Assembly: GCF_000149955.1 (NCBI RefSeq) | Contig: NC_031000.1 | Location: forward strand, 857,813-921,812 | DNA length: 64,000 nt | Direction: 5' to 3' | From: Fusarium oxysporum f. sp. lycopersici 4287 | Lineage: Eukaryota; Ascomycota; Sordariomycetes; Hypocreales; Nectriaceae | Shown: positions 20,456-29,604 of the stretch, piece after piece | How positions within the stretch are numbered: the stretch's first letter is position 1 | Layout of the letters: each line of letters opens with the position of its first letter | Notes under the pieces: model-generated | The model's database searches: none | What the model was told of the DNA's origin: nothing | The model's input: only the letters and a program-made list of their open reading frames with translations | Made by a program: the position numbers and the translations under genes

Positions 20456-22519
20456 ATGGAAACGCCAGAATTACACATGGGGAGCAGTCCCCATAGCCGT
20501 GCCGGAGTTATCGACCCCAACGAGACGACACCATGGCTCCGACATACTCGCTGGCCTGACCTATTCCGTAATCGATCACTCGAAGTTATCAGCACAACAG
20601 CACAACAGCCCGACTTCGTCCAAGGCCAACATTATCTGCTTGGCAAATGGAAGGGAAGTTCGGTCGAAAGCTCTGCTGAGGCCGAAGCTCAGCTTCGCAT
20701 CTTACTACAGGGTGTTGATATCATGTTCAATCGTGTGATGGCTACAATGGCCCGCACGTCATACACATCTCGCTGCTGGCTCAATACGTATTCGAGAAAT
20801 GACTTTTGGCCACATCCATTCCGAGCTGTGTTGTGCTTAAAAAGATATATTTCCGTCTGGAAGCGATTAATATGCTTCGTCTTTCGGGTTTTGGGATTCA
20901 AGGAACGACAGCGTCAACAGCTCTACAATTTCAAACTGGGACTGAAAGAAGAAAAGATGATGCATTACATCTTATTTCTTGCGAGTCAACTTCCGAGTCG
21001 TGAGCAAGGCCACTCCCGCAGGCAACCTGTTGAGGACGATGAATTAAGTCAGGCAAGCAGTGATGAGAGCGATGGGGAGACAGATTTTGAAGAAGACGCG
21101 AGCATTGGAATAGATGATAGCTCACAGTATCAGTCCGAATTCCTCTTACCATCCAGGCCTTGGCTGGAGTTATCAGAAGCTTTGTTCCAGCTCTCAATGA
21201 TGTTCTGGACACATCAGGACCCCGCTGGAGACATGTCGTCTTCTGTTATTATATATTATACTGCTGTTATGGGGATTCAAAGACAGTCCATGTCTTATTA
21301 CCCAGCTCACAACTCTACAGGCGGGCTAGCGGCACTTATGTGGGTTGGACGTGCACTCTTTTTGGAGTATGCTCTTCCTCTATATAGCTACACTACCCTT
21401 GCGTACCACTGGCCATCCCGAGATCAATACCACTCCCAACCAGAGCGGCTCGAAGCAATCCGTCAAAGATATCTTGTACGAGGCTGCTACACACCTTTCG
21501 GAGAACTCATTGAACTGAAGGCGTTTTCCAAGCCTATTGTGAGACAGGAGGGCATGCCCGGTAACCTCTCCTGGGCTCCTGACGGCCGGTCGTTTGTGGT
21601 GGGCAATGACAAAGAAGTAAAACTCTCCGACTTCTGCAAGACTTACCATAAGGCCATAGCACTGGTCGAGGAGCAGGTCGAAGAAATGATGCTGGGCTTA
21701 AAGCCGAATTTCAATCTTGATATCGTCGGGGATGATCTGAATTGTCGAAAGGCCGGCTGGTCTTTCTTACAAAAGCCTGAGAACAAGCTATCAGATGCAC
21801 GGGAGATGCTGATAAACAAGCTTCGCACGTCTCAATTCCGTGGCAAGCCCTACTCTTCTATTCCTAATTGTCGTGTACCCCTAATTGTCGCGTACCCCCT
21901 GTTTATTTCTCACGTGTTTGTTTATATCCTGTCTATTCCCACATGACCATACTATGGTGACTTATGTTTTCTCATTTCGATCGACAGTCTGCGGGCGCAT
22001 TACTTAGGCGTGTAAACACGCGTAAACACGCCTTGGACATTATCGCTGTACAGACAAGCTGCTTTGGCAATCGCGAAGAGGTACCAAGCAAAGCTCGTTG
22101 AGAACACAAATTTCTACTACCCTGCTAGTGCAGCTGATCCAATGCGCATGTTTGCGGCCGGAGCTGGCCATCATCCTCGCATGCTCCTGACAACATATGC
22201 TATCAATCGAGCTCTTCCAGAAAGACTCCAACCGGAACTTCTGGAAATGTATCGCCGCTTATCGGATATTTGGCAAGAATGGAGTAGACGATATCATCGA
22301 GAGTATTGCCTTCGTTCTCGAGAGGAATCTTCTGGTATAAACGCCGTTATGGCTCATGAGATCTGCAACAAAAGGCTAGCAGAACCCTACGATCTGGGCC
22401 GAGCGTCAAAAACAGCTAGGACTAACAAAGCAGTTTCCTATCGTGACAAAGGCCGAGCCGAGTTTGCGGACGGATTCTTATACAATTCTCAGTATCAGAT
22501 TCTTAACATCGTTTATTAG
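20456..22519 (+). pseudogene. OrsD-like family fragment C (central and C-terminal parts)
   Basis: From ATG 20456 to about 21850 the frame encodes the central region of the OrsD-like, helicase-associated family: PWLRHTRWPDLFRNRSLEV, ARTSYTSRCWLNTYSRN, WKRLICFVFRVL, an acidic linker, then LSEALFQLSMMFW, LAALMWVGRALFLEYALP and RRAGWSF-type (CRKAGWSFLQ) segments. At 21850 repeat R1 begins and the frame runs into a stop. The family sequence resumes at about 22026 (TPWTLSLYRQAALAIAKRY) and continues to the TAG at 22517 with AGAGHHPRMLLTTYAINRA and LQPELLEMYRRLS. About 190 residues between the two parts are missing. No nonsense codons in either part, so this copy was broken by insertion/deletion and not by RIP. 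Confidence 0.65.
21846..22025 (+). repeat. dispersed repeat R1, copy 3
   Basis: Nearly identical to the copy at 8400-8540. Its end is followed by GGCGTGTAAACACGCGTAAA, which with the next bases makes a GGCGTGT...ACACGCC hairpin. It replaces about 570 bp of OrsD-like coding sequence in fragment C. Confidence 0.75.
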
Positions 22520-22639
22520 CCCCCTCAAACTAGACATTAGATATAATATAAAACTTACTATCACCAAGTAAATATAAAATATAATAGCTTAAGATTTGGT
22601 ATATCTATTTTCTTCTTACTTCTTATTGCTTATTGTCTA

Positions 22640-22770
22640 GATATCCTTCTTAGAAAATGTTCACCTTGTCGTCGACCCCTAGTATTACAGCCAATTAGAA
22701 TCTAGTGGATATATGGGGCCTCCATTCAGCCAATTACTGAATTTCGCGGGCAAAATCCATCCATTTTTAG
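22640..22770 (+). repeat. dispersed repeat M2, copy 2
   Basis: Second copy of the CCAAT-containing block at 11394-11530. No gene of the 11888 type follows it here, so it is a detached copy. Confidence 0.65.
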
Positions 22771-22822
22771 TTAGTGCAAAATTACCCCTCCTACAATTCT
22801 ACATAAGGTACATATGACGATG

Positions 22823-22866
22823 GGCGGCCAATACATGGGCACCTAGGTGCCCATGTATTGGCCGCC
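22823..22866. repeat. perfect 44-bp palindrome
   Basis: GGCGGCCAATACATGGGCAC plus CT is followed with no spacer by its exact reverse complement. Each 22-bp arm is perfect, and the centre is CCTAGG. The G+C-rich arms stand out from the AT-rich surroundings. It does not coincide with a gene or with an edge of a recognised transposon, though it lies about 120 bp before the CTACCCC array. Confidence 0.95.
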
Positions 22867-22984
22867 GGGCAAGTGACCTCCTGAAGGGCTGTGCCGCTTA
22901 AAGGGATAACGAGCTCCTACTTTATGCGACGCGTGCTAGCGTTCATCGCGTATGATGCGCCTCATTAGATGGCAAGATTCATGG

Positions 22985-23130
22985 CAAATCATAAATTCAA
23001 CTCTACAAATCTACTCCTTGCTTAAATAAACTCTACCCCTGGCAAAAACCAACTCTACCCCCGGTCCTGATTATCGTGCTCCCCTATCGAGTGACTACTA
23101 AAGTTGATTTTGGTATGTAGGACTATGTCG
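22985..23130 (+). repeat. CTACCCC array, left inverted end
   Basis: Three or four spaced units of the form AACTCTACCCC followed by GG-AAAAA occur, then TTGATTTTGGTATGTAGG. The mirror image is at 25174-25345. A same-orientation copy, with matching sequence beyond GGTATGTAGGACTA, is at 41210-41410. Confidence 0.7.
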
Positions 23131-23410
23131 TGTTGCAGTAGTACTGATCCGCGGGGCTTCGGCTGTCCGCCGGACCCCGTTAACCGGGCATAGTCTCTTA
23201 GATAACTACAACCGCGTAGGACACTATCAAATCAAATTAATTCAATTCAGTTAGGCAACGTTGGGCATTAACCCCTCGCGAGCGTCCCCCAGGCTCAATA
23301 CACTTTTCATCTCTCTCCTTAATTACCTTTATTGCCTTTCTTCACGATAGTAACTGATCTAGTCAATAGTATCGTATTGCAAAGCTTAATAACTCCGACG
23401 AGTGTCGAAG

Positions 23411-24568
23411 ATGACTCAAGACGGATTGGGCAATTTCAGCAGCTTGGGTCCAAATGCGGCGAGGGAGATCCTTTCTAAGCATGGCGCTGAGAAATTAATT
23501 CGCATCCTTGGCCCTTACTTCGGGGGCAGCATTCCTGCCACGCTAGCGGCTGCTTCGTCCATCTACACCGACTATACAGTCCGGGCTTCCGAAGCCGAGC
23601 GGCGCGAGGCATACGAAAAGTTTTCGAAGGAACTCCCGCGGCTCGTCAATCTCGTACGCCCAAAGAATGTGTCCGTTATCAGTGGCGCCTTTAACTCGGA
23701 CTTGCGGTACATGAACGCATTTGCAGGTGCAGCTTTCACCGGTATTACCCTTGCTGTCAAAAAGGGTATTGATGCGATTAATCGTATAGGCACTGCTTTG
23801 GACGCAATCAAAGGAGAGCTGTCTATCCAAACCATTGGAAATGTCCAAGGCTGGGGCGAAGGCGGTCTTGGTTCTCATATTCACCGCCTTGTATTGATGG
23901 AGATCGAAAAATCTCACTTCCAAGACGGAATGCATTTATTCTATGTCTGGACTCCAGGCAATACAACCTGGCACGCAAGATTCACCGAGAGAAATCGCGA
24001 GCAACCTCTTGGGTCGCGCTTCGGAGGATACCATGATGACTTGGGTACCATTTGCAATCTCATGTGGTCAAACAGGAAGACTCTTATGGAAACGGTGACA
24101 CATGGGAAGGATGCGATATTTCATCTCTTAGTGCCGTCCTTCGAAACGTTTGTAATCGACGATCCGATCATTTTCCACGACAGCCTCCATCCTCTGGTCG
24201 TTAAGGGCGATATATACAGAGGTCATCCGCTGGTCTGGCTCAATCCTGCTTTGGCTCGCGACAGACTCATCTTCCAAGATATTGGAGTTTTACCTGATAT
24301 CAACAACAAGGTCATGGATAATGGAATGAAAGCGTTTTTGGGATGCTGGGTCAGTGGCGCTGCTTGTGCTGTTACAACGATAGCCGGAGCCACTCTATTC
24401 CCTCCCTTACTTGTTTACGAGAGTTATATTGCCTCAGCATTTGTTTCGTCTTGGTTTGCAGGCATGTCAAGTGTGGTAGGAACAATGGGAGCTTTGGCAT
24501 ATAATGATCTTACCGCGCCAACCCCGCAAGTTTTAGGACCACCTCTTTTCTTATATTCAGGGACATAG
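23411..24568 (+). CDS. unknown protein with hydrophobic C-terminal segments
   Basis: An intact single-exon frame, 385 aa from ATG 23411 (an in-frame GTG at 23402 was not used). Residues 1-60 are helical with a Gly/Ala-rich stretch (YFGGSIPATLAAASSIYT). The next segment is charged (RASEAERREAYEKFSKELPRL). The middle is soluble (GWGEGGLGSHIHRLVLMEI, HLFYVWTPGNTTWHARF). Near the C-terminus two Ala/Gly-rich hydrophobic stretches (VSGAACAVTTIAGATLFPPLL, and ASAFVSSWFAGMSSVVGTMGA) could cross or insert into a membrane. There is no signal peptide. I do not recognise the family. It lies between two inverted CTACCCC arrays with a decayed gene fragment 3' of it, so it may be cargo of a mobile unit. Among its neighbours it is unusual in being fully open. 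Confidence 0.65.
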   Translation: MTQDGLGNFSSLGPNAAREILSKHGAEKLIRILGPYFGGSIPATLAAASSIYTDYTVRASEAERREAYEKFSKELPRLVNLVRPKNVSVISGAFNSDLRYMNAFAGAAFTGITLAVKKGIDAINRIGTALDAIKGELSIQTIGNVQGWGEGGLGSHIHRLVLMEIEKSHFQDGMHLFYVWTPGNTTWHARFTERNREQPLGSRFGGYHDDLGTICNLMWSNRKTLMETVTHGKDAIFHLLVPSFETFVIDDPIIFHDSLHPLVVKGDIYRGHPLVWLNPALARDRLIFQDIGVLPDINNKVMDNGMKAFLGCWVSGAACAVTTIAGATLFPPLLVYESYIASAFVSSWFAGMSSVVGTMGALAYNDLTAPTPQVLGPPLFLYSGT

Positions 24569-24627
24569 CTAATTAGGAATAGAGGGTGAGTATTAATAAA
24601 TAGTTATTCATGGTATCTCAGTTTTCC

Positions 24628-24660
24628 TACTACTGTGCGCAGTCGTGCTGGTAACATGAC
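24628..24660 (+). repeat. partial copy of repeat R2
   Basis: CCTACTACTGTGCGCAGTCG then TGCTGGTAAC matches the start of R2 at 13410 and its reverse-strand copy ending at 41612. Confidence 0.5.
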
Positions 24661-24712
24661 AGGATAGGCGGCTAATAGGCGGACGGGTCCCGTCCCAGTT
24701 TCCATATGTGGT

Positions 24713-25170
24713 ATGATTTTTTCCGCTATCGGACCGTCAGTATCATCATCCTTACACTTGCAAGATCCAGTTCCAGATTCAACAACGCGGCTGAAGTACG
24801 ATTATCCAAGAGCAATCCACCAGAGATACGCCACGTCAGGAGATGATTGGTATAAGGCCCAGCCACCGGGAACCTCACTAGGTAACCGCCAGTATAGAAA
24901 AGCAATGGGCCTGCCTTTAGCATATCCAAAAGCAATCTACAGCTGGTGTCTTGATTATAAGCAGATGGGGAGGTGCTGCGCAACCTCAACGAGCCTAAGA
25001 GAATGGACCAAAGAATAGAAAGTGGCTTATTCAGACTGGGACAAAGCAGAGCCTGATCGCATCGAAGCACAAGTAGCTCGAGAGACCGAGAACGGGCGAC
25101 TGTTCACAAGTAGAAGAGGCATCGGTGAGCTTTGGGAAATAGCCTAGCAGGATGTCGATGAACAAGAAGC
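24713..25170 (+). pseudogene. fragment of a multi-copy fungal gene, RIP-type stops
   Basis: One frame runs through, with TAG codons at 25016 and twice more near 25147 and 25171. Readable peptides are YPKAIYSWCLDYKQM, SLREWTKE, YSDWDKAEPDRIEAQVARE and RRGIGELWEIA. The style (alternating charged helices, Trp-rich) is that of a dispersed fungal repeat gene, but I cannot name it. Neither end is complete, and the right inverted array starts directly after it. Confidence 0.45.
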
Positions 25171-25173
25171 CTA

Positions 25174-25345
25174 GTGCACCATACCAAAATCAATTCTAAG
25201 TAAAATTCATTTGTTTTATGCCAAACAACCCAGGGTAGAATTGATTTTTACAAGGGGGTAGAATTTAATTTCTAGACCCACCCAACAGGGAGTAGGCTTG
25301 AATTTTGCAGGGGGTAGACTTCATTTAGACCAGGGTCAATTAAAT
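25174..25345 (-). repeat. CTACCCC array, right inverted end
   Basis: Reading on the minus strand: AAGTCTACCCCCTGCAAAAT, then further spaced units (AGCCTACTCCC, AATTCTACCCCC, AATTCTACCC), then AGAATTGATTTTGGTATG. It is the inverted counterpart of 22985-23130. Confidence 0.7.
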
Positions 25346-26235
25346 TAATCACAAGACGCGTAGTTGATGAGAAGGCGCGAGTACGCGTAATTTACAGTGT
25401 AATCTTCTTAAATAGGTTATAGAGATCTTCCTCTTAACCAAGACCGAGATATAGGGAAGCATATGCGTAATTGCAGTATAACAAGTTTCTTGCTAGTGAG
25501 GACAATGGACCCTAGTAAGCAGTCTCAATCGTCCAGCCCAATCTACCCATTCGTTATTATTCCAGAATATCAACTTCTAGTGTGCAAGTTATGCGGATTT
25601 GCAACCCTACCCAACGAAGTCAACGCGCACCTCAGGACAAAACACAACAACATTGCTCTGGGGCGTCGGCGCAGGTTGGTAGAGCAGGTCAAAGCAATCC
25701 CGAATCTTCTCCAAGACCAAGCTAAGCTTCGACTACCACGCATACCGATTGAACCAATTTCTTGCCTTGCTGCACCGAGATTGGACGGACTAAAGTGTCG
25801 GAAATGTGGCTGTATGTTCCGCCAAGCCCAAAAGATGCGGCTCCATTGTACAAAGGAGCACCTTTGGAAAAACCCACGAGACAGAGGAAGGCCAATATCA
25901 GGTCTGGAGCCGTCTGCTGAGTTACCATGGATCGAGGGCGTCGCCTGTCAACGGTTCTTTCCTTCTCGGGAAGGTAGTAGATGGTTCGAGGTCCTTCGAG
26001 AAACTGGAAAATCGAGGAAGGGAGCAAGACTCGCAAAATCATCTCGGCCTGATTTGAGCAAAGACGTCCGAAGCCTGAACTGTGAGGCGCGCGCCCATCT
26101 AAGCGATGTATTAGAGCGAGAGGAGAATTATTTTGACCAGATGAATCAGCCACGCATGAGTGCCAAGGACTTGGGCAGCGATACTCTTGCATCTACCGGC
26201 CTATGGCCAGAGAGAACTCAATGGCGGGTCATCTT

Positions 26236-27151
26236 CAGGGCTGCCGTCAGATCAGATTAACAATCAGATATATCAATCAGATCAATCAATTCAAATCAGA
26301 TATGAAATTTCGTCAGATCAATCAATTCAAACACAAGCATCTGTACATCGGATATATCTGAATGGAGAGCAGCTACCCTAGAACCGCCGGATCATCTGTA
26401 TGTTCCGGCTCCGGAGAGAGTGGCTCTTCCTGAAAAGCTACGATGTTACAAGGGTCAGCCGAGCTGATTGGTCCTGGACCCTTGCTTGCCGGGGTCTTAG
26501 GTAGAGGCGAATCTAAAGGTACCCGTATTTACTCGTGAGATTCGGAACGCCCTGTGGAGTCAAATGCCATGTACTAAGTGGCTCATTCCTTTTAGATTCT
26601 CAAAAAGTCGATTATAGCCGTGTTAAATCCAAAAAGGCCAATTATATGCTGCTAAATCAGCCGTAGTCGACTCCACAGGGCGTTCCGAATCTCGTGAGTA
26701 AATACGGTAGATCACCCCTTTTTTCTACCTCTCGCTCTGATACGGCATAGATTTAGCCAGACTCTGGTGGATTGATCATAGCAATCCCGCGTTTGAGTAG
26801 ATTTGCATTGGATGTCCTTGCAATCTCGGCCATGTCAACCGATTGCAAGAGAACATTCAGTCTTGCGAAGCTTATAGTCAGCTCACAGCAACATTCTCTC
26901 GAGCATTGAGTCGATCCAATTACTGAAGAACTGGGTAAGGGGAGGGCGTGTTACTCTGGGGGGGGCTATGCTTAAGCAACAAGGCAGTCAGATCCTACGG
27001 GCAGAATCGTGAGGCTGGGAATAGCTCCACGTGACCTATTATATATCAGATATCTATCAATCAATCAATCAGATCAGATGTAGAGGGCAAATTATCAGTT
27101 CAGTTCAGATTTACGTCCTAATCTGAGTTGATTGATCTGACGGCAGCCCTG
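26236..27151. mobile_element. non-autonomous hAT-type element (916 bp)
   Basis: Terminal inverted repeats CAGGGCTGCCGTCAGATCA (left, from 26236) and its exact complement (right, to 27151). The flanking 8-bp direct repeat is GTCATCTT at 26228-26235 and 27152-27159. The CAGGG start and the 8-bp duplication are hallmarks of hAT transposons. Subterminal regions carry many ATCAATCA/ATCAGATC words. No transposase frame is visible. Element insertion splits OrsD-like fragment D. Confidence 0.9.
26522..26707. mobile_element. MITE nested in the hAT element (186 bp)
   Basis: 39-bp terminal inverted repeats (starting CCGTATTTACTC, then GAGATTCGGAACGCCC) with two mismatches. The flanking dinucleotide is TA on both sides, as expected for a Tc1/mariner-type MITE. 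The interior has no coding sequence. Confidence 0.8.
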
Positions 27152-27391
27152 GTCATCTTTGAGAACGCCCGACGTGATATCCTACGAGCAATGACGCGAT
27201 TACCAGATCGACATTCGTTGATGTCAGACTATGTTACCATCCAGGACCACCTAGTGGGCACCCCCACCTAATGGACCACCAAAATTTAGATCTTCCCATA
27301 CAAAATCCAAATATTGATGTCCGCAAAAACAGGCCCAATTCTCAATTAATAAACGAGGCTTTAAAGAGAGTTTCTATAAAGTTATTTGAGT

Positions 27392-29296
27392 TTACTCTCG
27401 GCGTGGCTTTTTGACTTCCCGACCGCTCCGTGTGCGCTGGCAGTGCTTTGTTACGACCATAAAGTCATCACTTTCGTCCTCTAACCCGACACCCACCTCA
27501 ATCACTTCCTCGACCTCCTCATCCACATCTACCTCTATTTCTGCCTCCTTTGAGCCACGAAGAGCTTCTCCAGTCGCTAGAGCCTCCGCTAGAGCCATGA
27601 ATCGTCGGTTCGGATTCGGTACCGCCTTTCTTTTCTTCCCTCGCCGCACCTGGGCCATCTGCTCCTCGAGGCCAGTAATCTGCGCATTCTGAACGGCCAC
27701 TTTCATCTCTAAAGCTTACAATCCCTTTGCGATCTTACTGTACTTCCGCCTGGTCGGAAGGCTTCGGTGTTTGGCCATTTCTCTTACTTGCCGGCTCGTT
27801 TTCGGCATATCATCTGAGTGCAACTGAGGAGGGCTCGGCGTCTTGAACTCTTCTAGCAGTTTTTCTTTGTCCGGTTGAATTTCCGGATGTGTTAAAGCTT
27901 TATAACGATTTATTGGCCAATTTCCAGTAAACCTCCAGCCGGATAAGATAATCTCCTTCCTCATGCCCGCCTCTCTGGCTTTCGCATATGCCCGAATAAA
28001 GTTGACTTTATCAACTGGCGCAGAATCGGTTAAACTAGCCAGTTTTTGGAGTTCTTTCCGATACGCACCTTTAATGCCATTAAAAATTCCATTGTCTAAC
28101 GGTTGTAAACCATGGAAACAATGTGCTGGTAGGTAGCAGCGTAGACGTTGTTCAGAAAGCACGTCGCCATCCACTCGTCCTGACTGCTCGTTAACGACCC
28201 TATAGCGGGTGACTCCGCAGCGAAAACACCAAAATGCTCACCTGCGCATGGCTCCCGTGACCGTCAAGGATAATAAGTCTCGCATCCGATGCATCACGAG
28301 GCTCCGTTTGAGGTAGATAGACGTCTTTCAACCATTCGAGAGTAATATGGTTGTCGGTCCAGCCGTTCGGTGATGTGATGTAGTGCCAGTCCGCTATCAA
28401 TTCGAATTCGTTCAGAAACCATTGCTTCTGCAGCTCTTTTCCTTTAAAGATAATTCCCGGTTTTAAAGAGCGGCCAGTTGCAGTAACAGCCTCAATAAAC
28501 GAGGTCCACGTGCGCGACTGAACGCCTTTCAACATCGCCTTCTTCTTCGGGTCAGAGCTCCCGATTACGAGGCTGTCCAGGCCTCATGGACAATCAATTA
28601 GCTATGCCCTATGAAGACCTATAGAGTACTTGTAGAAGACTTACCGAAACCCACCATTNNNNNNNNNNNNNNNNNNNNNNNNNNNNNNNNNNNNNNNNNN
28701 NNNNNNNNNNNNNNNNNNNNNNNNNNNNNNNNNNNNNNNNNNNNNNNNNNNNNNNNNNNNNNNNNNNNNNNNNNNNNNNNNNNNNNNNNNNNNNNNNNNN
28801 NNNNNNNNNNNNNNNNNNNNNNNNNNNNNNNNNNNNNNNNNNNNNNNNNNNNNNNNNNNNNNNNNNNNNNNNNNNNNNNNNNNNNNNNNNNNNNNNNNNN
28901 NNNNNNNNNNNNNNNNNNNNNNNNNNNNNNNNNNNNNNNNNNNNNNNNNNNNNNNNNNNNNNNNNNNNNNNNNNNNNNNNNNNNNNNNNNNNNNNNNNNN
29001 NNNNNNNNNNNNNNNNNNNNNNNNNNNNNNNNNNNNNNNNNNNNNNNNNNNNNNNNNNNNNNNNNNNNNNNNNNNNNNNNNNNNNNNNNNNNNNNNNNNN
29101 NNNNNNNNNNNNNNNTTGAAATACGCTGGTGGGCCTGGATCCGTTCATTCCTGCACGCTTGACCGGAAAGTCGCCCAGAAAGGGTCGACCGAGGTACTCC
29201 ACGTTTCTGGGCCGCCCCCGTCTGTGACAGGCCTCTATCAGTAATATCGAGTATAGCCTCAGCTACGTCATCTTCGGTATAAACACGGCGAACCAT
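27392..29296 (-). pseudogene. pogo-type (HTH plus DDE) transposase, broken
   Basis: The start at 29296 gives a Psq/CENP-B-type helix-turn-helix (YTEDDVAEAILDI, GAAQKRGVPRSTLSGRL). The gap at 28658-29115 then removes the region that should hold the first catalytic Asp. After the gap come GIIFKGKELQKQWFL, LIILDGHGSH (second Asp), an intron near 28240-28177 (GTGAGC...GTCAG), and LQPLDNGIFNGIKGAYR (third Asp). Comparison with the copy at 48 kb shows one base missing near 28136, shifting the frame between exon 2 and HGLQPLDN. An in-frame TAA at 27716 follows IAKGL. The C-terminus has the basic RRGKKRKAVPNP and an acidic tail. Inactive on both counts. Confidence 0.85.
28658..29115. other. assembly gap, 458 N
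   Basis: A run of N inside the pogo transposase gene. Frames drawn through it are meaningless. Confidence 1.
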
Positions 29297-29604
29297 TGCG
29301 AAAGGAGTTCCGAGAAGAAAATTAGGTGAAAATTTGGCTCAAGTGGATGGAGTCGCGTGGGGTAGATGAGGAGAAATGCGAAAGAATTCAAAGTGCTAGA
29401 GAACTAGGCCACAAGGCGGAACGGGGAAAAGTCAAGCCGATATGAAAATGTCACGAAAACTACTATACAATATTAGTATAGGTTTGCAAGTATCTACGTC
29501 CTTGGCTGAATGCGATGTACTTGAAAATTCGGAGTTTGTATGGGAAGATTGAAATTTTGGTGGTCCATTAGGTGAGGGTGCCCACTAGGTGGTCCTGGAT
29601 GGTA

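Larger units (their letters stand above)
25505..27236 (+). pseudogene. OrsD-like zinc-finger family fragment D, split by a hAT element
   Basis: From ATG 25505 the frame encodes the N-terminal domain: PIYPFVIIPEYQLLVCKLCG (first finger, CKLC...HLRTKH), CRKCGCMFRQAQKMRLHCTK (second finger) and WIEGVACQRFFPSREGSRW. The frame is interrupted at 26236 by a non-autonomous hAT element. Removing the element and one 8-bp target copy joins ...RTQWRVIF to ENARRDILRAMTRLPDRH without a frameshift. The gene then ends at 27236, the left end of the pogo transposon, and no continuation was found to the right of that transposon. Fragment F at 56.3-59.2 kb shows the same order (RRTRW...ARRDMLVTL), which supports the join. 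Confidence 0.75.
27237..29602 (-). mobile_element. pogo-type DDE transposon with assembly gap
   Basis: About 65-bp imperfect terminal inverted repeats begin CCATCCAGGACCACC then TAGTGGGCACCC at both ends. The target duplication TA is at 27235-27236 and 29603-29604. The transposase gene is on the minus strand. The left flank is OrsD-like fragment D and the right flank is LINE sequence, which is odd for one insertion. Because the assembly gap lies inside this repeated element, a scaffolding join of two different copies is possible. Confidence 0.88.

Noticed and set aside
23150..23200. G+C-rich stretch (GCGGGGCTTCGGC...GCCGGACCCCG) considered as a tRNA or structured RNA
   Set aside because: No cloverleaf, no B-box, and only a partial hairpin.
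27411..27692. Thr/Ser-rich plus-strand frame in the pogo element
   Set aside because: Reverse of the acidic C-terminal tail of the transposase.
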